NCBI GenBank assembly: GCA_030267565.1
Contig: BRXU01000023.1
Location: 1,835,001 to 1,899,000 of the forward strand
DNA: 64,000 bases
Source of the DNA: Pleodorina starrii
Taxonomy: Eukaryota > Chlorophyta > Chlorophyceae > Chlamydomonadales > Volvocaceae
Reading direction: 5' to 3'
A program made the translations under genes and the position numbers. The notes beneath the pieces are model-generated. The model had not been told where the DNA came from. It did no database searches and was given only the letters and a program-made list of their open reading frames with translations. This document shows positions 63,316 to 64,000 of the stretch, in pieces (position 1 is the first letter of the stretch; the number at the start of each line of letters is the position of its first letter).

Positions 63316-64000
63316 GTACCGGTACTCTTCAGATCTTGAAAGGCCGCCGGAAATCGCCACCTCCGCCACCGCCCTGCCTGCCCGGCCCCCCGCCGCGCCG
63401 GTCCTCTTCGTCCCACTGCCGCCGCGGGTGGCTCCACTCGCCGCCGCGACCTGCAACCCGGCACCCGAACCGGGAAGCGACTTCAGATCAGCCAACAGTT
63501 CAGTTAACAGTTGTTACATGCCGCCCAAAGTCTGCGAGCCCCCCCCCCACCACCACACACATACAAGATACAACCATACAGGCGCGAGCCCCAAGAACCC
63601 ATACCCGCAAGTCCCCTTCCCAACGCCGTGCATCTCCCTCCCGGCCCCCGGCTCCTAATCCCCCTGACCCCCCGTCCCCGACATTCACACACATACACAC
63701 GCACACACACACGCGCATGTCGTACTGCAGTACGCACCGGGTGGGCTCCATCCGGGGGCTCGGCGGCTGGGGTCCCACTCCCGACCACCACCAGCTCCAA
63801 ATTCATCGTCGTCGTCTCGAGGGCTGCCGTACCCCGGCCGGGCTGGGCCGTACGGGCTGCGCGTCTGTCGCTCCACCTGCGGCCCGGCAGAGGGGCGGAG
63901 GGGCAGAGGGGCAGAGGGGCGGACGAACCACAGTCATGGAAGTATGGAACGGAGTTGACTTTGGCGAACAGACCCAGCGGGGCCTGGGCAAAGGAAGCAG
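63316..64000. other. Intron-like or intergenic DNA at the right edge
   Basis: CA-rich and pyrimidine-rich sequence without a confident exon. The block from about 63934 to the edge is open on the plus strand (ATGGAAGTATGG...) and may be an exon cut by the window end. Confidence 0.35.

Overview
The window is nuclear DNA of a volvocine green alga (Chlamydomonas/Volvox lineage). The evidence is very high GC, many short exons split by pyrimidine-, GT- and CA-rich introns, TGTAA polyadenylation-type signals, a CCCTAAAA telomere-like run in an intron, and protein families typical of this group. I assigned exons by joining open frames at GT..AG (twice GC..AG) sites with consistent phase. All gene models are therefore predictions from sequence alone.

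Layout. (1) 248-11229, +: 3' part of a 16-exon gene for a large four-helix membrane protein resembling algal TmcB-like (PAS-linked) sensors. Its 5' end lies outside the window, and intron 15 carries a small TIR element. (2) 11230-16643: gene-poor stretch holding a 1.83-kb non-autonomous retroelement with split direct repeats and a Gag-like ORF (12295-14126), plus a second small TIR element (14649-15069). (3) 16644-23481, +: complete 14-exon glutamate dehydrogenase gene with a 21-nt microexon. (4) 23482-27332: long 3' UTR/intergenic DNA with dispersed repeats. (5) 27333-37652, +: 13-exon gene for a large low-complexity protein ending in a MYND zinc finger; its 5' end is unresolved. (6) 37653-45522: about 8 kb with no convincing gene, only possible fragments. 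(7) 45523-51939 (+) and 54311-60696 (-): two type II NAD(P)H dehydrogenase (NDH-2, algal NDA family) genes, tail to tail about 2.4 kb apart, with almost the same exon structure. (8) 60697-64000: mostly unassigned, with a possible first exon at 63133.

Functionally, GDH (glutamate/2-oxoglutarate interconversion) and the two NDH-2 enzymes (rotenone-insensitive, non-proton-pumping quinone reduction) are organelle metabolism genes with presequence-like N-termini. The TmcB-like and MYND proteins look like signalling or scaffold proteins and carry long disordered tracts. Nothing suggests an operon or a co-regulated cluster.

The most interesting signals are the split-direct-repeat retroelement, the inverted NDH-2 pair with patchy near-identity suggesting gene conversion, an intron present in only one of the two paralogues, two tRNA-derived SINE-like heads inside introns, and G-rich minisatellites that begin exactly at splice donors.
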